The notes under the pieces are model-generated. The model saw nothing but the letters and a program-made list of their open reading frames with translations. It did not search any database and was not told where the DNA came from. This document shows, piece after piece, positions 9,072 to 17,525 of a stretch of DNA of 64,000 nt. The stretch comes from Thalassotalea atypica (lineage in GTDB: Bacteria > Pseudomonadota > Gammaproteobacteria > Enterobacterales > Alteromonadaceae), in NCBI RefSeq assembly GCF_030295975.1, contig NZ_AP027364.1, positions 4,278,001 to 4,342,000 of the forward strand. The letters run 5' to 3'. The first letter of the stretch is position 1, and the number at the start of each line of letters is the position of its first letter. A program made the translations under genes and the position numbers.

Positions 9072-9094
9072 CCAACGACTCAACATTCACCATT

Positions 9095-9123
9095 AAAAAA
9101 GCCACATTAAATGTGGCTTTTTT
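9095..9123. terminator. Bidirectional terminator between creA and the ALDH gene
   Basis: Stem GCCACAT (9101-9107) / ATGTGGC (9111-9117), loop TAA, flanked by six A on the left and six T on the right, so it can serve both convergent genes. Confidence 0.88.
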
Positions 9124-9160
9124 CATCATTATAGGGCTGTAAATTTACTGGCAGAAAGGG

Positions 9161-10534
9161 TTATTTAATTAATTTTTTCAACCACTTTACTTTCCCCGTG
9201 TACGGCGCATACCTAAGTGGTATATCAAGCCAAGTGGCACTCTTAACAACACCTTTAGCATGGCTGAACAGCTCGAATGAATGCTGACCATGATATGCAC
9301 CCATTCCACTTTCACCAAAACCGCCAAACGCCATATGACTATTGGCAACATGCATCAATGTACTATTAACGTTAACTCCGCCACAGCGCACTTTACGGAC
9401 AAGTTCTTGCTCAAACGCTTTATCTTTAGTGAAAATATACATGGCTAACGGATGCTCTGGCAGCTTTGCGATTTGCTGGCGGACATCATCAATATCAGTA
9501 AAGGTCATCACCGGCAGTACCGGACCAAAAATCTCTTCTTGCATAATATCGTCGTCAAAAGTGACATCTTTAACTACTGTAGGTGCGATAAATTTTTGCG
9601 AAGCATCGATTTGACCACCGACAACCACTCTGTCTTGTGGAATAAGAGCGCTGACCCGATTAAAGTGTCGGTCGTTAATTATTCGGCCAAAGTCTTTGCT
9701 CTGAATCGGATTTTCACTGTAAAACTCCGTCACAACCGCCTTTATTTTCGCTAAGAACTGCTCTTTGATGTCTTGATGAACATAGACATGATCAGGTGCA
9801 ATACATGTTTGACCGGCATTTAGGAATCGACCTGAAACAATACGTTTAACCGCTTGCTCTAAATTGCAGTCTCTATTGACGATCGTCGGCGATTTACCCC
9901 CTAATTCGAGCGTTACAGGCGTTAAATGTTTCGCTGCAGCCGCCATGACAATACGACCAACGTTTGGGCTGCCAGTAAAGAATATGTGATCAAATTTTTG
10001 CTCGAGCAAAACGTTGGTGACTTCGGTACTGCCCTGTAAACTGCAAATGTATTGTGCATCAAAGGCGTCATTTAACATTTTGTCCAGCAATGAAGACGTC
10101 GCAGGGGTCACCGAAGAGGCTTTAATGATCGCGGTATTACCGGCGGCAATCGCTCCCACTAGCGGCTGAATAGTCAAAGCCGCGGGGTAATTATAAGGCA
10201 CCATAATTAACACTTGGCCGACTGGGCAATACTCAATACGACTTTTGCCGGGCTGCGCTAAAACGTCCGTTTTGATTTTTTTAGGCTTCATCCACTTTTT
10301 CAAGTTTTTGATGGCGCCATTGACCTCATGAAAACACATCGCCAATTCAAAGTAAGCTTCAAATTCTGGACGCCCTAGATCTTTATTTAGCGCTTCAACA
10401 AGTGACGGTGTGTATTTAAGCATGGCATCTTTTAATTGATAGAGTTGCGCTAACCTAAAATCATAGGGATAGGTCGCATCGGTATTAAAATACGCTTTTT
10501 GTTGCAGTACTAATTTATCTATTTCTTGGCTCAT
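9161..10534 (-). CDS. Aldehyde dehydrogenase, coniferyl/fatty aldehyde (ALDH3) type
   Basis: 457 residues from the chosen start MSQEIDKLVLQQK at 10534. An upstream ATG at 10612 would overlap the preceding gene by 53 bp and adds a leader not typical of the family. The catalytic cysteine is C244 in FLNAGQTCIAPDH and the general base is E210 in TLELGGKSPT. The C-terminus ends in a hydrophobic tail (IPLRYAPYTGKVKWLKKLIK), typical of membrane-associated ALDH3 enzymes. It should oxidise a long-chain or terpenoid aldehyde to the acid for the CoA ligase at 11123. It is the last gene of the ligase-MaoC-ALDH group. Confidence 0.9.
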   Translation of the reverse strand: MSQEIDKLVLQQKAYFNTDATYPYDFRLAQLYQLKDAMLKYTPSLVEALNKDLGRPEFEAYFELAMCFHEVNGAIKNLKKWMKPKKIKTDVLAQPGKSRIEYCPVGQVLIMVPYNYPAALTIQPLVGAIAAGNTAIIKASSVTPATSSLLDKMLNDAFDAQYICSLQGSTEVTNVLLEQKFDHIFFTGSPNVGRIVMAAAAKHLTPVTLELGGKSPTIVNRDCNLEQAVKRIVSGRFLNAGQTCIAPDHVYVHQDIKEQFLAKIKAVVTEFYSENPIQSKDFGRIINDRHFNRVSALIPQDRVVVGGQIDASQKFIAPTVVKDVTFDDDIMQEEIFGPVLPVMTFTDIDDVRQQIAKLPEHPLAMYIFTKDKAFEQELVRKVRCGGVNVNSTLMHVANSHMAFGGFGESGMGAYHGQHSFELFSHAKGVVKSATWLDIPLRYAPYTGKVKWLKKLIK

Positions 10535-10559
10535 AACGGTAATACTTCTTGAGGATGAG

Positions 10560-11048
10560 TTAACAGCTTGTCGCGTTAATTTTAGTAGGGATACGCGCGA
10601 TAACAATTTCACCTATCGCATTTAGAACAACTTTATTTTCTTGGTTTTTAACAAAAAAGTTTATTTTCACATAGCCTCGATCAGGCTGTGACGCTTCCGT
10701 CGTTTCAAGCACTACCAATTCCACACTTAAGGTATCATTGGGGTATACAGGACGAACAAAGCGACAATTAGCGATCTGTTTACCAGCAAAAACATGCCAA
10801 GTTGAATAAACATGTTTAACCGTTAATCGCTGTTTTATTGCCAGCGTATGAATGCCACTGGCGATCAATGAGCCAAGTGGGCTCTCGTTTGCTTTTACCG
10901 GATCAACATGAAAATCAAACGGGTCATACTGGCTTGCAAACTCGATGATTTCTTTTTCAGTTACTAAATAGTCACCGTAGCTAAAGCTCGTACCTTCATT
11001 GATGTCTTCCCAATATTGTTTACTCACCACATTAGAACTGATTGTCAT
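10560..11048 (-). CDS. MaoC-like hydratase / hot-dog thioester protein
   Basis: 162 residues of the MaoC-like hot-dog fold. The segment FASQYDPFDFHVDPVKANESPLGSLIASGIHTLAI contains the DxFxFHxD form of the hydratase-2 motif, followed by the central helix. Later strands RFVRPVYPNDTLSVELVVLE fit the family. It lies between the acyl-CoA ligase (74 bp downstream of its stop) and the aldehyde dehydrogenase (25 bp). Probably a second (R)-specific enoyl-CoA hydratase with another substrate range than the heteromeric enzyme at 948-1810. Confidence 0.85.
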   Translation of the reverse strand: MTISSNVVSKQYWEDINEGTSFSYGDYLVTEKEIIEFASQYDPFDFHVDPVKANESPLGSLIASGIHTLAIKQRLTVKHVYSTWHVFAGKQIANCRFVRPVYPNDTLSVELVVLETTEASQPDRGYVKINFFVKNQENKVVLNAIGEIVIARIPTKINATSC

Positions 11049-11122
11049 AATTCACCTGTTCCTGATAGCGGTTTTTATTAAACAATCGTTGCCAAAGGAG
11101 CAAAATTAACAAGGTAGTCATC

Positions 11123-12688
11123 TTAATTAATCTTGCGATCAGCATTTTCCCAATAGGGTTCACGCAAGGCATTTTTTTGGATTTTATTCGCGCCGGTCAT
11201 CGGAAATGGCTGTTCTCTAAACTCAATAGAACGAGGTAACTTATAGCCCGCGATATGTTCTCGGCAAAACTCAATCACTTTGCTATCGTCGCAACTTTGC
11301 CCCTCTTTAAGCCGAATAATAGCGTGTACTGATTCACCCCATTCAGCACTCGGAATTCCAACTACAGCAACTTCCTGAACAGCAGGGTGCAAAGATACTG
11401 CACTTTCCACTTCTGCAGAGAATATATTTTCACCACCAGATATGATCATGTCTTTTACGCGATCAACCAAGAATATGAAGCCATCTTCGTCGATATAGCC
11501 AGCATCACCTGTATATAGCCAACCATCTTTTATCGCTGATGCTGTTTGCTCAGGATTATTCCAATACCCCATCATGACATTTGGACCTTTCGCACAAATC
11601 TCGCCGATTTCATTGGCAGCAAGCGTTTTGCCGTTTGCATCTTTAATTGCAACCGTGACGGTAAAATTAGCTCGGCCGGCTGATCTAATTTTCCCCGCGT
11701 TTTCTCCTTCAAGCACATGATGTTTTGGACTTAAAATAGAACACACAGGCGACAATTCTGTTTGTCCATAGGCTTGCATAAATTCTACGTTTGGCATTTT
11801 CTCCATTGCTTCTAACAAAGTCCCTTCCGGCATGGGCGATGCGCCGTAGATAATTTGCTTTAATGAGCTAAGTTTCGACGTATCAAACGCTGGGTCAGTC
11901 ATTAACATCGAGATCATAGTGGGAACCAGCAAGGTATCAGTTACCTTGTCTTTCTCAATGGTCTCAATTACTTTTTTCACATCGAATGCAGGGACGATAT
12001 CAAGCGTAACGCTTCCGATGACACTGCTCCAACATAAAGCTCCAGCAGCACCATGAAACATAGGAGCAGCAACCAAGACATTGGGTGACTGACGAGAGTA
12101 AATGCCAAAGTCCGCCATCACACCCATCGCACTTGACCAAACATTATTACCCGATAGCATCACGCCTTTTGGAAAACCTGTCGTGCCACCGGTATAGAAA
12201 ATACCAATCATTTCATCATCACTACGCAAATAAGGTTCAATGGCATGGTATTCATTCACTAGCGCTTCATAGCTCAGCATCCCTTCTGGTGTTTGTTGCT
12301 CCCCCATATAAATACTGTACGAAATTTTATTTGAGAGAGCTGTTAATTCAACGCCCATTTCAAGAAAGGTGTCGTCGACAAACAAGGCTACCGCGCCAGA
12401 ATCTTCCAATGCATATTGATTTTCTTTGATTGACCAACGAACATTCAGGGGCACCATGACCGCGCCTGCCCATACGACGGCGTAGTAATACTCTAAGTAG
12501 CGATCAGAATTTAACGCCAATATAGCTACCCGATCTCCAGGATTAATGCCTTTTTGTTGTAAGGCGTTTGCTAATCGAGCAATGCGCTCAGCCACGTCTG
12601 ACCAAGTTCTTCTTCGGTCACCAAAAATTGTCGCTGTTCTCTTACCATTTACTTGTGCGTTTCGTTCTATTGCTTGTGTAAATATCAT
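11123..12688 (-). CDS. Acyl-CoA synthetase (AMP-forming)
   Basis: 521 residues of the ANL superfamily. The P-loop is GIFYTGGTTGFPKGVMLSG, the adenylate motif QAYGQTELSPV, the hinge region YTGDAGYIDEDGFIFLVDR followed by KDMIISGGENIFSAEVE, and the C-terminal lysine is in GANKIQKNALREPYW. It should activate a carboxylic acid to its CoA thioester using ATP. Context with ALDH, GMC oxidoreductase, racemase and SCPx-like thiolase suggests a branched or terpenoid acid. A 248-bp upstream gap separates it from the GMC gene and holds its own candidate promoter. Confidence 0.92.
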   Translation of the reverse strand: MIFTQAIERNAQVNGKRTATIFGDRRRTWSDVAERIARLANALQQKGINPGDRVAILALNSDRYLEYYYAVVWAGAVMVPLNVRWSIKENQYALEDSGAVALFVDDTFLEMGVELTALSNKISYSIYMGEQQTPEGMLSYEALVNEYHAIEPYLRSDDEMIGIFYTGGTTGFPKGVMLSGNNVWSSAMGVMADFGIYSRQSPNVLVAAPMFHGAAGALCWSSVIGSVTLDIVPAFDVKKVIETIEKDKVTDTLLVPTMISMLMTDPAFDTSKLSSLKQIIYGASPMPEGTLLEAMEKMPNVEFMQAYGQTELSPVCSILSPKHHVLEGENAGKIRSAGRANFTVTVAIKDANGKTLAANEIGEICAKGPNVMMGYWNNPEQTASAIKDGWLYTGDAGYIDEDGFIFLVDRVKDMIISGGENIFSAEVESAVSLHPAVQEVAVVGIPSAEWGESVHAIIRLKEGQSCDDSKVIEFCREHIAGYKLPRSIEFREQPFPMTGANKIQKNALREPYWENADRKIN

Positions 12689-12779
12689 TTTTTAAGTCAC
12701 TTATATAGTTATTGCTAGACTTGTCTTAGCTTGTGCTGTGTCTTGTTCTAAAGCATGGTTTTACAATGAACAATCTCTC

Positions 12780-12842
12780 TTGTTAAAAGAGTCTATGGAG
12801 TTCACTTGGTTTATCAATAACCAAATAGAACCCAATAATTGG
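12780..12842. promoter_or_regulatory. Inverted repeats upstream of the acyl-CoA ligase operon
   Basis: The gap 12689-12936 holds a TTGTTAA box (12780-12786) inside the small hairpin CTCTT/AAGAG, an inverted repeat TTGGTT/AACCAA at 12806-12824 and the near-palindrome CCAATAATTGG at 12832-12842. The last two are candidate operators. No terminator with a T-tract is visible after the GMC gene. Confidence 0.3.
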
Positions 12843-12936
12843 CTAAAATTTCCCTTTGTCGAGCACACATGGATTTCATTTGATATGTGAAGAAAATTCT
12901 TTCAGCAATCATAAACACTTAGGCCGCTCTGCTAGT

Positions 12937-14547
12937 TTAAACATTGGCACAATCGGCTTTGATCATATCTGCCGCTTTTTCTGCGATCATTATCGTGGCC
13001 GCGTTGGTGTTACCACTGATTAACGTAGGCATGATCGACGCATCAACCACTCGTACATTATTCAAACCATGTACTTTCAGCCTGTCATCTACAACAGCCA
13101 TATCGTCATTGCCCATTTTGCACGTACCAACAGGGTGATAAGCATGCGCTACTTCTTGTTTTAAATAGGCTTCAATTTCTTGATCAGTTTCTAAACGCTT
13201 TTTAGGATGCAAACTTTCTAATCTTTGATCGTTCATGTAATCATGCTCAGCGATTTCTCTGGTCTTTTTATAGGCTTCCCGTAAATCCCTTAAATCGTCC
13301 GGATGTTCCAATAAATTTAGTTTTATTTTTGGGGGTGACATTGGATTGCTGTCTTTAAGCTTCACTTCACCACGACTCTTAGGGCGCGATAGATTGCAAA
13401 CGACGCTAAAGCCCCAATGGGTCATGATTTTGTAGTCTCTTGCGTGATCTCGATAGGCCATTGGCACGGTGTGCAACTGAAAGTTAGGTCTATCAAATGC
13501 TGGGTCTGATTTTAAAAATGCGCCTGCGGCCGTTGGTGGATTTGCCAGCCAACCCGATTTTTTAAAGATATAGCTTAAAATTGAGCCTGTTGTTTTGATT
13601 GTGCCTAATAGGTTTAAGGCAAGGCCCGATCGCTTCTTGCTTTTGTAGACCAATATCACATCAGGGTGTTCTTGCAGATTTTGTCCAACACCAGGTAACT
13701 CGTGAACAAGTTTTATTTTATGAGCCTTCAATTCTTTAGCTGGACCTACACCAGAAAGTATTAATAACTGAGGAGAATTGAACGAGCCACCGCACACTAG
13801 AACTTCTTGTTGGCATGGTACTGTCACTGTTTTTCCGTTTTTGATGTATTCAACGGCTACCGCGGTTTTACCCTCAAAAACAATTCTTTGAACTTGAGCT
13901 TCAGTAATTACAGTTAAATTGTCTCGCTGCATCGCAGGCATGATGTAAGATGCTCGCACGCCAGCACGTTTACCATTTTTAGTAGTGAATTGATAAAAGC
14001 CAACTCCTTCTTGGCTTTCACCATTAAAGTCTTTGCAAAAGCGATATTCAAGGTCTAACGCACTGCGTATAAAACTATGGTAAATACCGAATTCAGGGTC
14101 ACAATTTGAGACGCTCAATGGTCCTTCATTACCATGGTAAGTACTCGCACCACGTTCATTATTTTCAGCTTTTTTGAAATAGGGCAGCACATCGTGGTAA
14201 CCCCAATCTTTATTGCCAAGGGAAGACCAATGGTCAAAGTCAGATTGATCGCCACGAATATAGACCATACCATTAATGCTGCTTGAACCACCCAGTGCTT
14301 TGCCACGCGGCTGATAGTGAGAGCGGTTATTTGTCGACGCTTCAGGCTCGGTGTTGAAGCGCCAATTAAACGGATTAAAGCTAAAATCTTGTATTGCGCC
14401 AGCAAAGGCACCTGGTGTAGAAATGACGCTGCTGTTCCCTGATGGACCTGCTTCAAGTAAACATACTTTAACGTTTGGCTGTTCAGATAACCTATTGGCT
14501 AACACGCCGCCGGCAGAGCCCGCGCCTATGATGATATAGTCGTACAT
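12937..14547 (-). CDS. GMC-family FAD-dependent alcohol oxidoreductase
   Basis: 536 residues. N-terminal ADP-binding motif IIGAGSAGGVLANRL, GMC signature PRGKALGGSSSINGMVYIRG, second signature GGSFNSPQLLILSGVGP, and the C-terminal active-site region AYHPVGTCKMG with SGNTNAATIMIAEKAADMI. No signal peptide. It resembles AlkJ and choline-dehydrogenase-like enzymes that oxidise primary alcohols to aldehydes at the membrane, passing electrons to quinones. With the ALDH at 9161 and the ligase at 11123 it makes a complete alcohol-aldehyde-acid-acyl-CoA sequence. A second GMC gene lies at 61175. Confidence 0.92.
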   Translation of the reverse strand: MYDYIIIGAGSAGGVLANRLSEQPNVKVCLLEAGPSGNSSVISTPGAFAGAIQDFSFNPFNWRFNTEPEASTNNRSHYQPRGKALGGSSSINGMVYIRGDQSDFDHWSSLGNKDWGYHDVLPYFKKAENNERGASTYHGNEGPLSVSNCDPEFGIYHSFIRSALDLEYRFCKDFNGESQEGVGFYQFTTKNGKRAGVRASYIMPAMQRDNLTVITEAQVQRIVFEGKTAVAVEYIKNGKTVTVPCQQEVLVCGGSFNSPQLLILSGVGPAKELKAHKIKLVHELPGVGQNLQEHPDVILVYKSKKRSGLALNLLGTIKTTGSILSYIFKKSGWLANPPTAAGAFLKSDPAFDRPNFQLHTVPMAYRDHARDYKIMTHWGFSVVCNLSRPKSRGEVKLKDSNPMSPPKIKLNLLEHPDDLRDLREAYKKTREIAEHDYMNDQRLESLHPKKRLETDQEIEAYLKQEVAHAYHPVGTCKMGNDDMAVVDDRLKVHGLNNVRVVDASIMPTLISGNTNAATIMIAEKAADMIKADCANV

Positions 14548-14903
14548 CTTCTTCCCTCATATTTGAGAACTGATTGTTTTTTACAATCTTTTTATATTTA
14601 TTTATCAATGATGTGGAGCATCTTGTTCACTGTTTATTGGTTAATAACCATGCAGTGATTTTTTTTGATACTAGCCAAGAATAGGTTTAGCAACTACTCA
14701 TAATACGACAACATACTAGTCATGAGACGACATCGCATATTCCGTAATTTACATTTTTTATTCGGCTTATAAGAGGACGCAGCACATTTAGAATGGTGTA
14801 GGGGCAGTGTTTTTCCTAATCTGATCACTTTTTGGTAAGTTTTGGTCATTGTTATTGGCGGTAGATAGTTCTATGTTGAAGAAAACTACCAACTGGAACA
14901 GTA
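14548..14903. promoter_or_regulatory. Divergent intergenic region between GMC and racemase genes
   Basis: 356 bp without a gene. It holds the near-palindrome TGGTTA-A-TAACCA at 14638-14650, nested between CACTG (14628-14632) and CAGTG (14653-14657), about 90 bp upstream of the GMC start. Near the racemase gene is a run of TTGG-containing repeats (14832, 14842 and TTGGC at 14855). These are candidate regulatory sites; no other feature seen. Confidence 0.35.
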
Positions 14904-16103
14904 ATGCCTTTAACATCACTTAAGATCCTTGATTTTTCCACCTTGCTTCCTGGCCCTTACGCCACCATGATGTTGTCTGACATGGGCGCAGATGTGTTAC
15001 GCATAGAATCGCCTTCTCGCCCTGATCTTTGTCGTCATTTACCACCTGTTGATGAGCGTGGCACATCTTATATTCACCAAACGCTCAATCGTTCTAAGAA
15101 GTCACTAGGGCTTGATCTTAAAAACCCTGAAGCAATTGAGTTAATTCATCGCCTAATTGCTGACTATGACATCATTGTTGAGCAGTTCCGACCAGGCGTT
15201 ATGCAGCGATTAGGACTTGATTACAATACATTGAAAGAGATCAACCCGAAGCTGATTTACTGCTCGATCACAGGTTATGGCCAAACGGGACCTAAAAAGG
15301 ACAAAGGCGGTCACGACATTAACTACTTAGCCATTGCAGGACTTGCCAGTTACACCGGCACGCCTGACACAGGCCCCATGCCTATTGGCTTTCAAATTGC
15401 CGATATTGCAGGTGGTTCAATGCATTCCGTGACCGCTATTTTGGCCGCCGTTATTGAACGCTCACACAATGGAGAAGGGCAATATATTGACATTAGTATG
15501 ACCGATGCCGCATTTGCATTGAATGCCATGACCGGCGCTTCAGCATTGGGCTCGGGAGAAGTGCCACAATTAGCCAACGGGGTGCTAAATGGCGGTGCAT
15601 TTTATAATCATTATGAAACCCGAGATGGCCGGTATTTTTCTGTCGGCAGTATTGAACCGCAATTTATGACCCAACTCTGCGAAGCTATCGGTAGACCGGA
15701 CTTAGTTAAAAATGGCTTAAAATATACACCTGAGTCGCAAGCACCGTTGATTGAGGCATTGACTGAAGCATTTAAATTACAGGATTATCAACATTGGTGT
15801 GAAGTATTTGAAAATCTAGATGCTTGTGTTGAGCCCACTTTAAATGTCATTGAAGCAAGTCAACATCCTCAATTAGTAGAAAGAAAGATGGTAGTAGAAG
15901 TGCCTACTTTAGGCTCAGCGTCAGTTAAACAAATAGCGTCACCCATTAAGTTCTCTAAGCATACAACTAAATATAGCTTTACAGGATGTGAAGTCGGTCA
16001 TCATAATGACGACATCATCAAGGCATTAGGCATTGACGACGAGCACTACCAAAAAATGAAAGCCAATGGCGTTTTTGGCAGTTCATCAAACCAAATAAGA
16101 TAA
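14904..16103 (+). CDS. Alpha-methylacyl-CoA racemase (CaiB/BaiF family)
   Basis: 399 residues of the family III CoA-transferase/racemase fold. The catalytic triad known from the mycobacterial racemase is matched in position: H137 in GGHDINYLAIAG, D167 in IADIAGG and E251 in VGSIEPQFM. The AMACR-type blocks FYNHYETRDGRYFSVGSIEPQF and GPGxY-like N-terminus (LLPGPYATMMLSDMGADV) are present. It should interconvert (2R)- and (2S)-2-methylacyl-CoAs, needed before beta-oxidation of branched isoprenoid or sterol side chains. A CoA-transferase role is less likely because the triad and the blocks follow AMACR. Divergent from the GMC gene. Confidence 0.85.
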   Translation: MPLTSLKILDFSTLLPGPYATMMLSDMGADVLRIESPSRPDLCRHLPPVDERGTSYIHQTLNRSKKSLGLDLKNPEAIELIHRLIADYDIIVEQFRPGVMQRLGLDYNTLKEINPKLIYCSITGYGQTGPKKDKGGHDINYLAIAGLASYTGTPDTGPMPIGFQIADIAGGSMHSVTAILAAVIERSHNGEGQYIDISMTDAAFALNAMTGASALGSGEVPQLANGVLNGGAFYNHYETRDGRYFSVGSIEPQFMTQLCEAIGRPDLVKNGLKYTPESQAPLIEALTEAFKLQDYQHWCEVFENLDACVEPTLNVIEASQHPQLVERKMVVEVPTLGSASVKQIASPIKFSKHTTKYSFTGCEVGHHNDDIIKALGIDDEHYQKMKANGVFGSSSNQIR

Positions 16104-16132
16104 AGGGTTAACAACTTAATTAACCCTTTTTT
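16102..16132 (+). terminator. Terminator overlapping the racemase stop codon
   Basis: 10-bp stem AAAGGGTTAA (16102-16111) / TTAACCCTTT (16120-16129), 8-base loop, T-tract to 16132. The left arm begins within the TAA stop. Confidence 0.85.
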
Positions 16133-16158
16133 GGCTCACGAAATAATGCACTACAAGC

Positions 16159-16518
16159 TTAAAGTGCATTTTTGCCATCAAACTCCATAATATCAAGCTT
16201 ACGCGGTTCAATATGTTCAACACATCCTAAATTGATGCGGTATTTACCAGGCTCATAAGTCGCATCGTGAAATGGCGCAATACCACAGGTTTTGCAAAAG
16301 TAATGGTTTACGTCCTTATCGCCCCAATGATATATCGATAAATTTTCACGGCCACTGATCAACTCGAACTGGCTGGGTAAAATATAGTCTTTTGACATAA
16401 TGATGTTTTTTCTAATACAAATTGAACAATTGCATTGCAACCCTTCTGTAATTTCGTCGCTTCTAAATTCAAATTGTATTGCACGGCAATGGCAATATCC
16501 TTTATACCTCATGTTCAT
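16159..16518 (-). CDS. GFA/CENP-V-fold zinc protein
   Basis: 119 residues with the cysteine pattern of the Gfa family: CHCRAIQFEF near the N-terminus, LQCNCSICIRKN around residues 28-39 and YFCKTCGIAPFHDA near 74-88. These ligate two zinc ions. Family members include glutathione-dependent formaldehyde-activating enzyme, but most bacterial members have unknown substrates. It is convergent with the racemase gene and lies 91 bp downstream of the PhyH-family gene on the same strand. Confidence 0.85.
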   Translation of the reverse strand: MNMRYKGYCHCRAIQFEFRSDEITEGLQCNCSICIRKNIIMSKDYILPSQFELISGRENLSIYHWGDKDVNHYFCKTCGIAPFHDATYEPGKYRINLGCVEHIEPRKLDIMEFDGKNAL

Positions 16519-16609
16519 ATCTCCTCATTTAGCAACCCAGTCAACTGTACAAATAAACAGTTAAATTGTAAAGAGGGTAAGTTTGATGAAAGTTCATGCC
16601 AAGACTAGG

Positions 16610-17380
16610 TTACTTTATGTAGGCTAGTGTGTTTTTAAATACCGCAGGATCGGCAAGTATATCTAACATTGCTGGGCTCGGTAAAATACTGCGCTTCGCA
16701 AATTCAAGTAAATGTGGCTCAACATCACAAAAAAGGATATCAAACGCCAAGCGTTGCCCGCCATACAGACCACGGTGGATCATATTAGCCGAGAATAATA
16801 AAGCATCTCCGGCACCTAATGAAATTGCTTTACCAGAGGACAATTGCTCACTGTTTTTGTGCCCATTTCGCTCAAAACGTACATTAAGCTCTTCCTCTGT
16901 ATCCCAATTTTTATGACTTTTAGGAACTAATTCTATACCCGGTTCGTCAAATAATGGAATTCGAATATGAACAACCTCAGGGCCTGATAGCGCTGCTTTT
17001 TGCTCAGCTTCGTTTAAATGATACTGCGGATCTCTGTGCCAGTAATTTTGCTGTTGATTGTTGTGCGGATTAAAAAAAAGTTGGGTGCCCATGAAGGCAA
17101 ATGGACGCTCAAATACATGCTGCGCTGCTGATATCACTTTGCTTGAACTTATAAATTCAAACAGTTGCATACGTTGCTTATCTTCAAGGTATAAAGTATC
17201 GGTTAAGTATGCAGAATTGACCGCTCTCGTGTGATAAAAATCTTTATTCTCTTCAATCCATCGCTGATGAAAATTCAAAATCACGGTGCGAAGTGCATCA
17301 AGCTCATCCTTCGTAAAATACTGCCGAATGACTTGGTAACCATACGTCTGGTACGCACTGTGTTGAACATCATAATTCAT
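16610..17380 (-). CDS. Phytanoyl-CoA dioxygenase (PhyH)-family protein
   Basis: 256 residues of the Fe(II)/2-oxoglutarate dioxygenase fold. The HxD metal motif is H115-x-D117 in NYWHRDPQYH, the distal histidine is H202 in NMIHRGLYGG, and R210 in GGQRLAFD is placed to bind 2-oxoglutarate. PhyH proteins hydroxylate the alpha carbon of phytanoyl-CoA, but bacterial relatives act on many substrates. The nearby racemase, SCPx-like thiolase and HSD17B4-like dehydrogenase make an isoprenoid acyl substrate plausible. Family call is firm; substrate is inference. Confidence 0.85.
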   Translation of the reverse strand: MNYDVQHSAYQTYGYQVIRQYFTKDELDALRTVILNFHQRWIEENKDFYHTRAVNSAYLTDTLYLEDKQRMQLFEFISSSKVISAAQHVFERPFAFMGTQLFFNPHNNQQQNYWHRDPQYHLNEAEQKAALSGPEVVHIRIPLFDEPGIELVPKSHKNWDTEEELNVRFERNGHKNSEQLSSGKAISLGAGDALLFSANMIHRGLYGGQRLAFDILFCDVEPHLLEFAKRSILPSPAMLDILADPAVFKNTLAYIK

Positions 17381-17525
17381 GGCTAACTTTTCCCTTTTAG
17401 CATTAATTGTGTAGTCCGCTTGTTAATAACATTGAAACAAAAAATTCCGTTGAATACTAATTTCACCAAAAAACGTGATAGTTTAGTTGCTTGACGTTTT
17501 CTTAGAAGAATTAACAGGACTTAAT

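Noticed and set aside
16146-16169. ATGCACT/AGTGCAT stem at the end of the GFA gene as its terminator
   Set aside because: Seven-bp stem with no T-run on the minus strand; the nearby hairpin at 16102-16132 is a better candidate.
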